Assembly: GCF_034522235.1 (NCBI RefSeq)
Contig: NZ_JAXHLN010000003.1
Coordinates: 806,001 to 870,000 of the forward strand
Length of the DNA stretch: 64,000 nt
Source: Thiohalophilus sp.
GTDB lineage: Bacteria > Pseudomonadota > Gammaproteobacteria > UBA6429 > Thiohalophilaceae
Reading direction: 5' to 3'
The position numbers and the translations under genes were made by a program. Below are positions 50,095 through 58,005 of this stretch, piece by piece (position 1 is the stretch's first letter; each line of letters opens with the position of its first letter). A model generated the notes under the pieces. The model did not search any database, was not told the origin of the DNA, and saw nothing but the letters and a program-made list of their open reading frames with translations.

Positions 50095-51267
50095 ATGGAT
50101 TACGAGGTGCTGATTGTCGGCGGCGGCATTCAGGGGGTGGGCGTGGCCCAGGCCGCCGCGGCCTGTGGTTACCGGACGCTGCTACTGGAGCAGTCCGCGC
50201 TGGCGGCGGGCACCTCCAGCCGTTCCAGCAAGCTCATCCACGGCGGGCTGCGTTATCTGGAGTCGGGGCAATTTACCCTGGTACGCAAGTCCCTGCGCGA
50301 GCGGCGTATTCTGCTGACAATTGCCCCGTCGCTGGTGCAGCTGACGCCCTTTTATATTCCCGTCTATCGTCAGAGCCGGCGCGGTCCCTGGATCCTGCGC
50401 GCCGGTCTTTCGCTTTATGCCCTGCTCGGCGGCCTGGATCGCCAGGCCCGCTTTGCCCGGGTGCCCCGCGCGCAGTGGTTGCAACTGGACGGCCTGCAGC
50501 AGCAGGAGCTGCGCACGGTCTTCCGCTATCAGGATGCGCAGACCGACGATGCGGCCCTGACCCGCGCGGTGATGACCTCGGCGCAAACCCTCGGCGCGCA
50601 GCTGCAGTGCCCGGCACAGTTTGTCAGCGCTGACCTCGACCCTGAGGGGGCGACTGTCTGTTATCGGCAGGCCGGGCAGGAACAGACGGTTCGCAGCCGG
50701 GTCCTGGTCAACGCGGCCGGTCCCTGGATAGAAAGTGTCCTGGCCGGCGTGCAGCCGGCACCGCGCCGGCAGGCGTTTGATCTGGTGCAGGGGACCCACA
50801 TCGTGGTGGCCGATCCGCCGCCGAGAGGAGTGTTCTATGTGCCGGCGCCGCAGGACGGGCGCGCGGTGTTTGTTATGCCCTGGCAGGGCTGCACCCTGAT
50901 CGGCACCACCGAAACCCCCTATCACGGTGATCCGGCGCAGGTGGCGCCGCTGGCTTCGGAAATCGCGTATCTGCAGCAGGTTTACCGTCACTATTTCCCC
51001 GCCGCCGGGGCCCGGGTGGTGGAGAGCTTCGCCGGGTTGCGGGTACTGCCGCACAGCGACTCGAGCCTGTTCGACCGCCCGCGCGATACCCTCATCGATA
51101 TGTCCCTGCCGCGCCTGCTGACCCTGTACGGCGGCAAACTGACGGGCTACCGGGCTACGGCCCAGGAGGTTATGCAACATTTGCGGCCCTGGTTACCCGA
51201 ACCGGCGGAATGCCAGGACACGGCACGGCTCCCTCTGGAACAGGTACGAGGGACGAGGGACGAGTGA
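50095..51267 (+). CDS. glpD: FAD-dependent glycerol-3-phosphate dehydrogenase, short form
   Basis: A 390-residue GlpD-type flavoprotein: VLIVGGGIQGVGVAQAAAAC (FAD site), GTSSRSSKLIHGGLRYLE, VNAAGPWIES, HIVVADPP, WQGCTLIGTTETPYHGDP, LPRLLTLYGGKLTGYRATA. It oxidises glycerol-3-phosphate to DHAP, feeding quinones. It is about 110 residues shorter than usual GlpD: the C-terminal helical domain is missing. Its last residues (VRGTRDE) are encoded by an ACGAGGG heptamer tract, which may mark where the gene was cut. It directly follows the GDPD gene. Confidence 0.8.
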   Translation: MDYEVLIVGGGIQGVGVAQAAAACGYRTLLLEQSALAAGTSSRSSKLIHGGLRYLESGQFTLVRKSLRERRILLTIAPSLVQLTPFYIPVYRQSRRGPWILRAGLSLYALLGGLDRQARFARVPRAQWLQLDGLQQQELRTVFRYQDAQTDDAALTRAVMTSAQTLGAQLQCPAQFVSADLDPEGATVCYRQAGQEQTVRSRVLVNAAGPWIESVLAGVQPAPRRQAFDLVQGTHIVVADPPPRGVFYVPAPQDGRAVFVMPWQGCTLIGTTETPYHGDPAQVAPLASEIAYLQQVYRHYFPAAGARVVESFAGLRVLPHSDSSLFDRPRDTLIDMSLPRLLTLYGGKLTGYRATAQEVMQHLRPWLPEPAECQDTARLPLEQVRGTRDE

Positions 51268-51430
51268 CGAGGAGGGTTTGTCGGGACTGACAGCACTCAG
51301 TACTCATGAGCAGGCCGGACATAGCAATGCGGTGTCCGGCAACCCGGGGAAATGCCCGATACCGCTATCGCTATATCGGGCCTACCAGATCAGGTCCTAG
51401 GGGCGAGGTCCTGGCCCCTGGCCCCTGCCC
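51246..51430. repeat. heptamer tracts and two palindromes between glpD and FGGY genes
   Basis: Heptamers ACGAGGG x2, ACGAGTG, ACGAGGA (51246-51273) cover the glpD stop. Hairpins GCCGGACA...TGTCCGGC (51314-51340) and GCCCGATA...TATCGGGC (51354-51381) follow. CCTGGCC x2 and CCTGCCC (51410-51430) lie inside the 3' end of the kinase gene. Confidence 0.8.
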
Positions 51431-52869
51431 AGGGCATTGTTCATCGCTGCTTGCCAGTTAGTATAGCGCTGTTGCTGAGCCGGGTTCCGCTGCGGTTCGA
51501 AGTGGTGCCCTGGGCCCGGTTCGGGCCAGTCGGCCGGTTGCCCGGCAAGCAGGAAGGCGCTGCCGCGGGCGGTGGCTTCGCACTCGGCGGGCCGGTAGAC
51601 CGGGATCTGGGCGAGATCGGCCAGCCGCTGGCAGAGGCCATCGAGGTGCGCCAGGCCGCCGGTCAGTTGCAGGCGGCACGCCGGGGCCAGTTGCCGGTGC
51701 ATGTGCGTCAGGTTGGTCTGCAATAAAAACAGGATACTCTCCAGCACCGCGACCGCCTGTTGATCCGGCTCGCCCTCGCCGATGAAACGGGAGCTGAAAT
51801 CGGCCCGCCAGTAGGGTGCCCCCAGCCCCGAGACCCCGTTGAGAAACAGCGGCAAGGTGGCATGCGGCGTGTTCAGCCAGGTGGCCAGTTGCGCGGGGGG
51901 GAAGGCGTCACCACCCTGTTGCCGGGCCAGCCAGTCGAGCGCGCTGCCGGCGCCGTTGACCGTCCCTTCGAGCACATACTCGCAGTGTTCGGTATCCTGC
52001 AGAACCAGGCTGCTCAGCAGGCCGGCATCGGGGAGCGGCTGCGTGCCGGTGGTGCGCGAGACGAAGGCGCCGGTGCCCAGATTGATATAGGCGGTGTCGC
52101 GGCGCAGCGGCCCGTAGGCATAGAGAGCCGCGGCCTGATCGCCGCTGACCAGCTTCAGCGGCAGGGCAACATCGGCTCCGGCCAGCTGGCCGTACGGGGC
52201 GAGATTCGGCACGCAAGGGGGCAGCAGCGTGCGGGGGATCCCGAACAGCGCCAGCAGATCCGGATCCCAGTCGCGTTCCTGCAGGGACCAGAGCTGGGTG
52301 CGCGAGGCATTGACCGGATCGGCGCGGGCTTCGGCCTCGCGGGTCAGTTGCCGGACCAGCCAGGCTGCCATAGGGCCGAGCATCAGGCGTCCGTCCCGCT
52401 GTGCCTGCTGCACGGCGGGCAGGTTATCCAGACACCAGCGCAGTTTGCTGGCGCCGTAGTGGGGCGATAGCGCCAGGCCCGTGCGCTGGTGAATCCAGTC
52501 GGCCCGATCCGCGAACTGCTGCAGCCAGCGGGCATGGCGGCGATCCTGCCAACTGATGACGGGGCTCAACGGCGTCCCGTCGGCCCCGTCCCAGCAGGCG
52601 ATATTGGAGCGCTGGGTGGCCAGCGCCGCCCCGGCCAGCTGCCGGCGCGCCGCCCCGAGTTGTTGCAGGGCATCCTGCAGACAGTGCTGCAGGGAATCGA
52701 TCAGTTCGGCGGCGTCGTACTCGACCCGCTCGTCATCAGTCCGGCTTGCGGTCAGGGGCTGGCGGGTCGCCGCGATCTGTCGTCCCTGTCGATCAAACAC
52801 CAGCGCGCGGCTCGAATGGCCACCCTGATCCAGGCACAGATAAAGCGGCTCGGTGGTCGTGGCTGCCAT
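51397..52869 (-). CDS. FGGY-family carbohydrate kinase, glycerol kinase-like
   Basis: A 490-residue FGGY kinase: LCLDQGGHSSRALVFDRQG (phosphate-binding loop, DQG in place of DQGTT), ATQRSNIACWD, VISWQDRRHARWL, NLGTGAFVS, LEGTVNGAGSALDWL, GLGAPYWRADF and LTGGLAHLDGLCQRL. It resembles glycerol kinase but differs at the substrate loop, so another polyol is possible. Location near GDPD and GlpD supports glycerol. The final residues GRGQGPGPRP are encoded by CCTGGCC repeats. It is divergent from the S41 homologue. Confidence 0.8.
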   Translation of the reverse strand: MAATTTEPLYLCLDQGGHSSRALVFDRQGRQIAATRQPLTASRTDDERVEYDAAELIDSLQHCLQDALQQLGAARRQLAGAALATQRSNIACWDGADGTPLSPVISWQDRRHARWLQQFADRADWIHQRTGLALSPHYGASKLRWCLDNLPAVQQAQRDGRLMLGPMAAWLVRQLTREAEARADPVNASRTQLWSLQERDWDPDLLALFGIPRTLLPPCVPNLAPYGQLAGADVALPLKLVSGDQAAALYAYGPLRRDTAYINLGTGAFVSRTTGTQPLPDAGLLSSLVLQDTEHCEYVLEGTVNGAGSALDWLARQQGGDAFPPAQLATWLNTPHATLPLFLNGVSGLGAPYWRADFSSRFIGEGEPDQQAVAVLESILFLLQTNLTHMHRQLAPACRLQLTGGLAHLDGLCQRLADLAQIPVYRPAECEATARGSAFLLAGQPADWPEPGPGHHFEPQRNPAQQQRYTNWQAAMNNALGRGQGPGPRP

Positions 52870-52977
52870 CAGTTTTGATTCTCCAGGCTCGGGCGGTTCA
52901 GGGGCTCGTCTCCCGCGCGTGCTCCGACGGGCCGGGAGGATGTGCTAGGCTAGCGGTTTTCAGGGGGGTTGCACAGC

Positions 52978-54450
52978 GTGGCCAGGACAGGGAGAGGATA
53001 CATTGGTGCGGGAGGGCGGTGGAGTGCACTGCTTGTCACCGGATGCTTGCTGGCCGCCTGCGCGCGCGCGCCGACACCACCCCCCGACGTGCCAAAACCG
53101 ACGCCGGCCGAGCCGGCGGTCAAGGTCGATCCGCAAGTGGGCATTGCCACACGCCTGGCCGAGACCACCCTGGCCCGAATCGCCCGGCACCATGTGACCC
53201 CGATGCGGATCGAAACGCTCTCCGCACAGTTTGTCGAGCAGCTCGCCGGCCAGCTGGCCGGGGGGCCGTGGCGCGAATCCCGTCCGACACTGCAGGAGGC
53301 CTCGCTGGGCGAGATCGTCAAAACCCTGCAGCAGCACAGGCCCGGGCGCCCGATCTTGCCCGCGGTGGATAAAGCCCTGGCCCAGGTGGTGCGCCAACTC
53401 GACAGCGAGAGCATCTATTTTGATCGCCGCCAGTTCGCGCTGTTGCAGCGCCCGGCGGCCGAGACCGCCGGGATCGGCGTTCTCACCGCCAGGCGGGACG
53501 CCCGGTTGGTGATCAGCGAAGTGATTCCGGGCGGTCCCGCGGAGCGGGCGGGACTCAAGCCGGGGAATGTCCTGCTTGCTCTCGACGGGCAGGCGGTGGC
53601 CGGCCAGCCGCATGATGTGATTATGACCCGCCTGCACGGCCCGGCCGGTTCCACAGTGACGTTGCGGGTGCGTTTCGACCACGGCGATACCCGCACCCTC
53701 CGTCTGCAACGGGAAGCGCTCGATCTGCCCCTGGTGGAAGGCCGCTGGCTGAATCGCGGTATCGCCTACGTGCGTCTGTGGGCACTGTCGCAGACCACGC
53801 TGGACGAGTTCAACGAGACCTTTCTGGGTCTGATCCGCCGGCTGCGTGCGCCGCGCGGACTGGTGCTGGATTTGCGTAACAATCGCGGCGGGGTACTCGA
53901 CAGCGCGGTCCAGCTCACGGACATGTTTCTCGCCGAGGGGACCATTTTGACACTGCGGGGGCGTGCGGAATCGGATTCGACCCACTATGTGGCCCGCCCG
54001 CGTTCCGAGATCCTGGAACAGGGGCTGCCGCTGGCGCTGCTGATCAACGGCGAGACCGCCGCCGGGGCCGAGAGCATCGCCGCCGCCCTGCAGGATCATC
54101 ATCGGGCGGTGATCCTCGGTCAGCGCAGCCGCGGCGCGGGTCGACTCCACGCGGTCTATCAGTTGCCCGGCGGGCGCGGGATCAAGCTGGTCAGTGGGCA
54201 TCTCTATCGACCCGGCGAACGGCCGATTGCCGGGCACGGGGTGATACCGGATATCTGTTTCGATGACGGCCGGCCCCGGCTGATTCCAAACGCGGGCGAC
54301 GTGGCGGCCGCCGGCCAATGCGCCCGTGCGTCGGGACAGTTGGGTGGTGAGGGGGATCCGGTACTCGAGCAGGCGACCGCGCTGCTGGTGGACAGGGCGC
54401 TTTATCGGCAGCTGCTCGACGGCGGGTTGCAGGCACTGCCATCGCCCTGA
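52978..54450 (+). CDS. S41 (C-terminal processing) protease homologue, catalytically dead lipoprotein
   Basis: About 490 residues. A signal peptide with lipobox LLAAC and a Pro-rich linker lead to a PDZ domain (VISEVIPGGPAERAGLKPGNV) and an S41 peptidase fold (YVRLWALSQTTLDEF, LVLDLRNNRGGVLDSAVQLTD). Where active enzymes have TASASE with the Ser nucleophile, this reads TAAGAE (Ala near 362). Where they have GKG with the general-base Lys, it reads RSRGAGR (Ala near 387), and the 25-residue spacing is kept. Hence probably a periplasmic pseudoprotease that binds C-terminal tails. Start GTG 52978 after AGGGGGG; TTG 52969 is possible. Confidence 0.8.
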   Translation: MARTGRGYIGAGGRWSALLVTGCLLAACARAPTPPPDVPKPTPAEPAVKVDPQVGIATRLAETTLARIARHHVTPMRIETLSAQFVEQLAGQLAGGPWRESRPTLQEASLGEIVKTLQQHRPGRPILPAVDKALAQVVRQLDSESIYFDRRQFALLQRPAAETAGIGVLTARRDARLVISEVIPGGPAERAGLKPGNVLLALDGQAVAGQPHDVIMTRLHGPAGSTVTLRVRFDHGDTRTLRLQREALDLPLVEGRWLNRGIAYVRLWALSQTTLDEFNETFLGLIRRLRAPRGLVLDLRNNRGGVLDSAVQLTDMFLAEGTILTLRGRAESDSTHYVARPRSEILEQGLPLALLINGETAAGAESIAAALQDHHRAVILGQRSRGAGRLHAVYQLPGGRGIKLVSGHLYRPGERPIAGHGVIPDICFDDGRPRLIPNAGDVAAAGQCARASGQLGGEGDPVLEQATALLVDRALYRQLLDGGLQALPSP

Positions 54451-54475
54451 GCGAACTTTCCGGGAGGCGCGGTGC

Positions 54476-55831
54476 TCAGGGCTGGTGGTTATAGCGGGCC
54501 AGCAGGGCCTGGTTGTAATCGCCGGCCGGCAGCGCGATGCGGACCTTGTAGCCGCCGCCGGGTGCTTCCTGCATCGGTTCGCCCTGAAGGTTCTCCATGT
54601 GTTCCAGGGTGAGGGTGCGGTTGCCGCCGGGGGCAATCACTTCCAGTTGCTCGCCACAGGCAAACTTGTTTTTCACATCCACACTGGCCAGCCCCCGTGC
54701 ACTATCGAACTCGGTGATCTCGCCGACGAAACGCTGCTGTTCGCTGCTGGAATAGCCGGACAGATAATTCTGATAGGCCTGATCCGGATGGCGCACATAG
54801 AAGCCGTCGGTATAACCGCGATTGGCCAGCCCCTCGAGCTTGCCATAGAGGCTCGGATCGAAAGGGCGTCCGGCGATGGCGTCGTCGATCGCCTGGCGAT
54901 AGAGCTGGGCGGTGCGTGCCACGTAGTAATGGGACTTGGTGCGCCCCTCCACCTTGAACGAGTCGATGCCGATCCGGGTCAGGCGCTCGATGTGCTGGAT
55001 GGCGCGCAGATCCTTGGAGTTCATGATGTAGGTGCCGTGATTATCCTCGAGGATCGGCATCAGCTCGCCCGGGCGGTTGCCCTCCTCGATCAGATAGGCC
55101 CGGTCAGCCAGGGGGTGGCGCTCGACTTTCTCCTCGGGGAACAGTTCGGGATCATTGATCGCGGCCATGGCATCGAACTCGATTTTCTGGATATCCCCGC
55201 TGACATCCTCCTCGGCGTTGTGCATGCCGTAACTCCAGCGGCAGGAGTTGGTGCAGGTGCCCTGGTTGGGATCGCGGTGGTTGAAATAGCCGGAGAGCAG
55301 ACAGCGGCCGGAATAGGCGATGCACAGCGCGCCGTGCACGAACACCTCCAGCTCCATGTCCGGGCACTGCTGACGAATCTCTTCGATCTCGTTGATTGAC
55401 AGTTCGCGCGAGAGGATGATGCGCGACAGGCCCAGCGACTGCCAGAATTTCACCGCGGCGTAGTTGACCGTGTTGGCCTGCACCGACAGATGCACCGGCA
55501 CCTCGGGCCAGCGCTCGCGCACCATCATAATCAGCCCCGGGTCGGCCATGATCAGCGCATCGGGTCCCAGCTCGATGACCGGCGCCATGTCCTTGAGATA
55601 GGTTTTGATCTTGCTGTTGTGCGGCATCAGGTTGCTGGCCACAAAGAACTTCTTGCCCCGGGCGTGGGCCTCGCCGATACCGGTGGCCAGGTTCTGCAAC
55701 GTGAAGTCGTTGTTGCGCACCCGCAGGCTGTAGCGCGGCTGGCCGGCATAAACGGCATCGGCGCCGTAGGCAAAGGCGTAGCGCATGTTGCGCAGAGTTC
55801 CCGCGGGCAGTAACAGTTCCGGATGCGACAT
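54476..55831 (-). CDS. trhP: tRNA hydroxylation protein TrhP (YegQ, U32 family)
   Basis: A 451-residue U32 family protein matching E. coli YegQ/TrhP: ELLLPAGTLRNMRYAFAYGADAVYAG, HLSVQANTVNYAA, VFVHGALCIAYSGRCLLSGY, GTCTNSCRWSY (Cys cluster), FKVEGRTKSHYYVA and GYTDGFYVRHP. It takes part in prephenate-dependent 5-hydroxylation of U34 in tRNAs, the step before cmo5U. cmoM at 10 kb acts later on the same nucleoside. ATG 55831 gives the family N-terminus. Confidence 0.9.
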   Translation of the reverse strand: MSHPELLLPAGTLRNMRYAFAYGADAVYAGQPRYSLRVRNNDFTLQNLATGIGEAHARGKKFFVASNLMPHNSKIKTYLKDMAPVIELGPDALIMADPGLIMMVRERWPEVPVHLSVQANTVNYAAVKFWQSLGLSRIILSRELSINEIEEIRQQCPDMELEVFVHGALCIAYSGRCLLSGYFNHRDPNQGTCTNSCRWSYGMHNAEEDVSGDIQKIEFDAMAAINDPELFPEEKVERHPLADRAYLIEEGNRPGELMPILEDNHGTYIMNSKDLRAIQHIERLTRIGIDSFKVEGRTKSHYYVARTAQLYRQAIDDAIAGRPFDPSLYGKLEGLANRGYTDGFYVRHPDQAYQNYLSGYSSSEQQRFVGEITEFDSARGLASVDVKNKFACGEQLEVIAPGGNRTLTLEHMENLQGEPMQEAPGGGYKVRIALPAGDYNQALLARYNHQP

Positions 55832-55938
55832 GATTGATGAACCAGTCAAGTTGATTAACCGTGTATGGGACTCAATTATAACGGATTTCATCGGGTACAA
55901 TGACACGAATATCATGGGGTTGAGGCAGACATAGCACA

Positions 55939-56670
55939 ATGAATGACGCACCGACATCGACCGGTTTCGATTACCGGGTGCGGGTCAACCGTCGCGCCCG
56001 GCGGGCGCGGATCACGGTCAACCATAACGGCGAGGTGGTGGTGGTGTTGCCCCGGCCGCTGGCCGAGCGGGCGATCCGTGAGCTGGTGGCGGGGCACCAC
56101 GCCTGGATCATCGCGCGACAGGCGGAACTCGCCGAGCGGCTGGCCGGACTGCCCCCGCAACTGGGGCTGCAGCCGCCGCAGATCGATCTCCGGGCGCTCG
56201 ATGAACAGTGGACCGTGGCGTATGCCGTGGACCTGGGACGTCGCCGCTGGCGGGCATGCCGGCAGTCGAAGCACTTGCAACTGCGCACGGCGCCCGGGGA
56301 CCCCGAGACCCGCGCGGGGCTGCAGGCGTGGTTGCAGGAGCGGGCGCGCGCGATCCTGCCGCTTTGGCTGGAACAGATCAGTGAACGGCTCGGTCTGATC
56401 TGTACCGGGGTGAGTATCCGCGCCCAGAAAACCCGCTGGGGCAGTTGCTCGTCCAACGGGCGTATCAACCTCAATCGCAATCTGCTGTTTCTGCCGGCGG
56501 AGCTGGTGGAGTATCTGCTGGTCCACGAGCTGTGCCACCTGCGCGAACCCAATCATTCACCGCGTTACTGGCAACAGGTGGAAAACGTTCTGCCCGATTA
56601 CCGGCAACGGGATCGGGCGTTGCGGGATGCCGTGGCCGAGGTGCCATTGTGGGCACGGCCCGGCGGCTGA
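55939..56670 (+). CDS. YgjP-like (DUF45/SprT-like) metallopeptidase
   Basis: A 243-residue protein with the YgjP pattern: an N-terminal beta-rich region (VNRRARRARITVNHNGEVVV), KTRWGSCSSNGRINLNRNL and the zinc motif VHELCHLREPNHSPRYWQQV (HExxH with a third His after 9 residues). It is a predicted cytosolic zinc metalloprotein of unclear substrate. No good ribosome site before ATG 55939. Confidence 0.8.
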   Translation: MNDAPTSTGFDYRVRVNRRARRARITVNHNGEVVVVLPRPLAERAIRELVAGHHAWIIARQAELAERLAGLPPQLGLQPPQIDLRALDEQWTVAYAVDLGRRRWRACRQSKHLQLRTAPGDPETRAGLQAWLQERARAILPLWLEQISERLGLICTGVSIRAQKTRWGSCSSNGRINLNRNLLFLPAELVEYLLVHELCHLREPNHSPRYWQQVENVLPDYRQRDRALRDAVAEVPLWARPGG

Positions 56671-56750
56671 TCCGTCGGTTATCCCACTTGAACCAGGCGG
56701 ATGCACAGGGCATATTAGATATCCTGGTATGGCTGGATAAGGGGTAAACA

Positions 56751-57197
56751 GTGAGCGTTGAGCAACTCGAAGAACGCCGCCAAACGGTGCGCAACAAGTT
56801 CCATACTTTGCTGGAGACCCGCACCGAGACCCTGGCCCTGTTCAGTACCCTGGTGGGGATGCGGCCTTTCAAACCGGAGACGGAAGTCCAGCTGGTATTA
56901 CAGGAGTTTTGCGAATCGCTGGTCGACTATTCCGCCAGTGCCCATTTTCAGCTTTACTCCTATACCGAATCCGACAGTGAGCAACGCACCGCGGTGCGTG
57001 AGCTGACCGACCAGTATTACCCCCGCATTGTTGAAATCACCCGGCTGATTCTCAAGTTCAACGAAAAATACGACTGCGAGGAGCAGGGCTGCGACAACCT
57101 CGCGGAGCTGGACCAGGATCTCGCCGCGCTGGGCGAGGTCCTGGCCGAGCGTATCCAGTACGAGGACAAGATCATCCGCGCCATGTCCGCCCGCTGA
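56751..57197 (+). CDS. rsd: anti-sigma-70 factor Rsd/AlgQ
   Basis: A 148-residue helical protein of the Rsd/AlgQ family: LVGMRPFKPETEVQLVLQEF, CESLVDYSASAHFQLYSY and ALGEVLAERIQYEDKIIRAM. Rsd binds region 4 of RpoD, freeing RNA polymerase for alternative sigma factors. Start codon GTG 56751 with GGGG 7 bases upstream. It ends in a strong terminator. Confidence 0.88.
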   Translation: MSVEQLEERRQTVRNKFHTLLETRTETLALFSTLVGMRPFKPETEVQLVLQEFCESLVDYSASAHFQLYSYTESDSEQRTAVRELTDQYYPRIVEITRLILKFNEKYDCEEQGCDNLAELDQDLAALGEVLAERIQYEDKIIRAMSAR

Positions 57198-57215
57198 TTG
57201 AGCACGCAAAATGAA

Positions 57216-57254
57216 TAAAAAAGGCCGCACTGTGTATCCCAGCGCGGCCTTTTT
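57216..57254 (+). terminator. rho-independent terminator of rsd
   Basis: AAAAGGCCGC ... GCGGCCTTTTT: a stem of six GC pairs extended by A-T pairs with a T-run, 20 bases after the rsd stop. The A-run on the other side makes it plausible for the minus-strand microprotein gene too. Confidence 0.85.
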
Positions 57255-57308
57255 GCGTATTAGGCTGGGACTTCCCTGCCCCAAGGGGTAAAAATGTCCA
57301 GTCGGGCT

Positions 57309-57449
57309 TCAGGCCACCAGTTCCATAAACCGTTCCGAGGCCCGGGTATAGACGGTTTGCTGTTTTTCCTGCTCCGACGCCAGAGCCAGAATCGCTTCTT
57401 CCAGACTCAGCTCCTCGACCTCATACAGCGGGATCGTTTCGTCATGCAT
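57309..57449 (-). CDS. 46-residue acidic microprotein
   Basis: Short gene: MHDETIPLYEVEELSLEEAI, LALASEQEKQQTVYTRASER, FMELVA. The sequence is amphipathic-helical and acidic, with no motif known to me. Support is strong for its size: CAGGAGGA stands 8 bases before ATG 57449, and a near-consensus promoter lies just upstream. It converges with rsd, sharing the terminator region. Confidence 0.6.
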   Translation of the reverse strand: MHDETIPLYEVEELSLEEAILALASEQEKQQTVYTRASERFMELVA

Positions 57450-57480
57450 GGCCTTTCCTCCTGAAAGAAATCATAGAGAT

Positions 57481-57508
57481 AGTATATATACTTAAAGTAA
57501 AATATCAA
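57481..57508 (-). promoter_or_regulatory. sigma-70-like promoter of the 46-residue gene
   Basis: On the minus strand TTGATA (57508-57503), a 16-base AT-rich spacer, TATACT (57486-57481). The predicted start of transcription leaves about a 25-base leader before ATG 57449. Confidence 0.6.
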
Positions 57509-57525
57509 GTATAAATTATAACTAA

Positions 57526-57643
57526 TTGATATTAATAGAGGGTAGGCCCTTTGGGGAACGCAGCCGGCATGGCGCACGTGGTTTGTCCCGCGTGTTCCCT
57601 CACGGCTGGTTAACGGTATACCTCTATTGAGAAAAAATATCAA
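57526..57643. other. GC-rich island between inverted AT-rich arms
   Basis: The 318-base gap 57450-57767 has no other gene. An arm TTGATATTAATAGAGGGTA (plus strand, from 57527) faces CTTGATATT...CAATAGAGGTATA (minus strand, 57644-57616). They enclose a 60-base GC-rich segment with GGGAACGC/GCGTGTTCCC. The right arm contains TTGATA-17-TATACC on the minus strand, a possible promoter for a short RNA. Confidence 0.4.
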
Positions 57644-57767
57644 GAGTAGGCTATAACTTTATGAATTAACGAGAGTTACATGCGTTATATGTTGCCGCAG
57701 AAGTGACTGCGCAGCGCGGTCGGCACCCTGGGTGGGTAGCGGGTCAATCAGGCAGCGGTCAAAAGAG

Positions 57768-57902
57768 TTACTGGCGGGTCTGCCGGATTTCGGCCAGGTA
57801 GCTGCGGATGTGCTCGGTACGCCCCACCTGGTTGCCGACATAGTAGCCCAACCGGAACATGAGCAGGGCGACCAGCCCCAGCAGCAGAATCATCTCGAAC
57901 AT
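57768..57902 (-). CDS. 44-residue single-span membrane microprotein
   Basis: MFEMILLLGLVALLMFRLGY then YVGNQVGRTEHIRSYLAEIR and QTRQ. One membrane helix at residues 3-20 and a basic, helical cytosolic tail. GGAAGGA lies 6 bases before ATG 57902. I do not recognise a family. It lies between slt and the AT-rich island. Confidence 0.55.
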   Translation of the reverse strand: MFEMILLLGLVALLMFRLGYYVGNQVGRTEHIRSYLAEIRQTRQ

Positions 57903-58005
57903 GGTTTTTCCTTCCGCGTGTTATCTAAAGCCTGTCGGCGTCGACGCAGGGGCCTTGAACAGTAAAACCGTGACCGGTTACCGGTTCCGGCGTTTCGGCG
58001 GGGGA

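Noticed and set aside
50182-51180. 332-codon minus-strand frame inside the GlpD-like gene
   Set aside because: Antisense shadow; the GlpD frame has clear FAD motifs.
52960-54636. 558-codon open frame on the minus strand
   Set aside because: Antisense shadow of the S41 homologue in GC-rich DNA; no recognisable protein.
54326-55399. 357-codon plus-strand frame overlapping trhP
   Set aside because: Antisense shadow of trhP; low-complexity translation without motifs.
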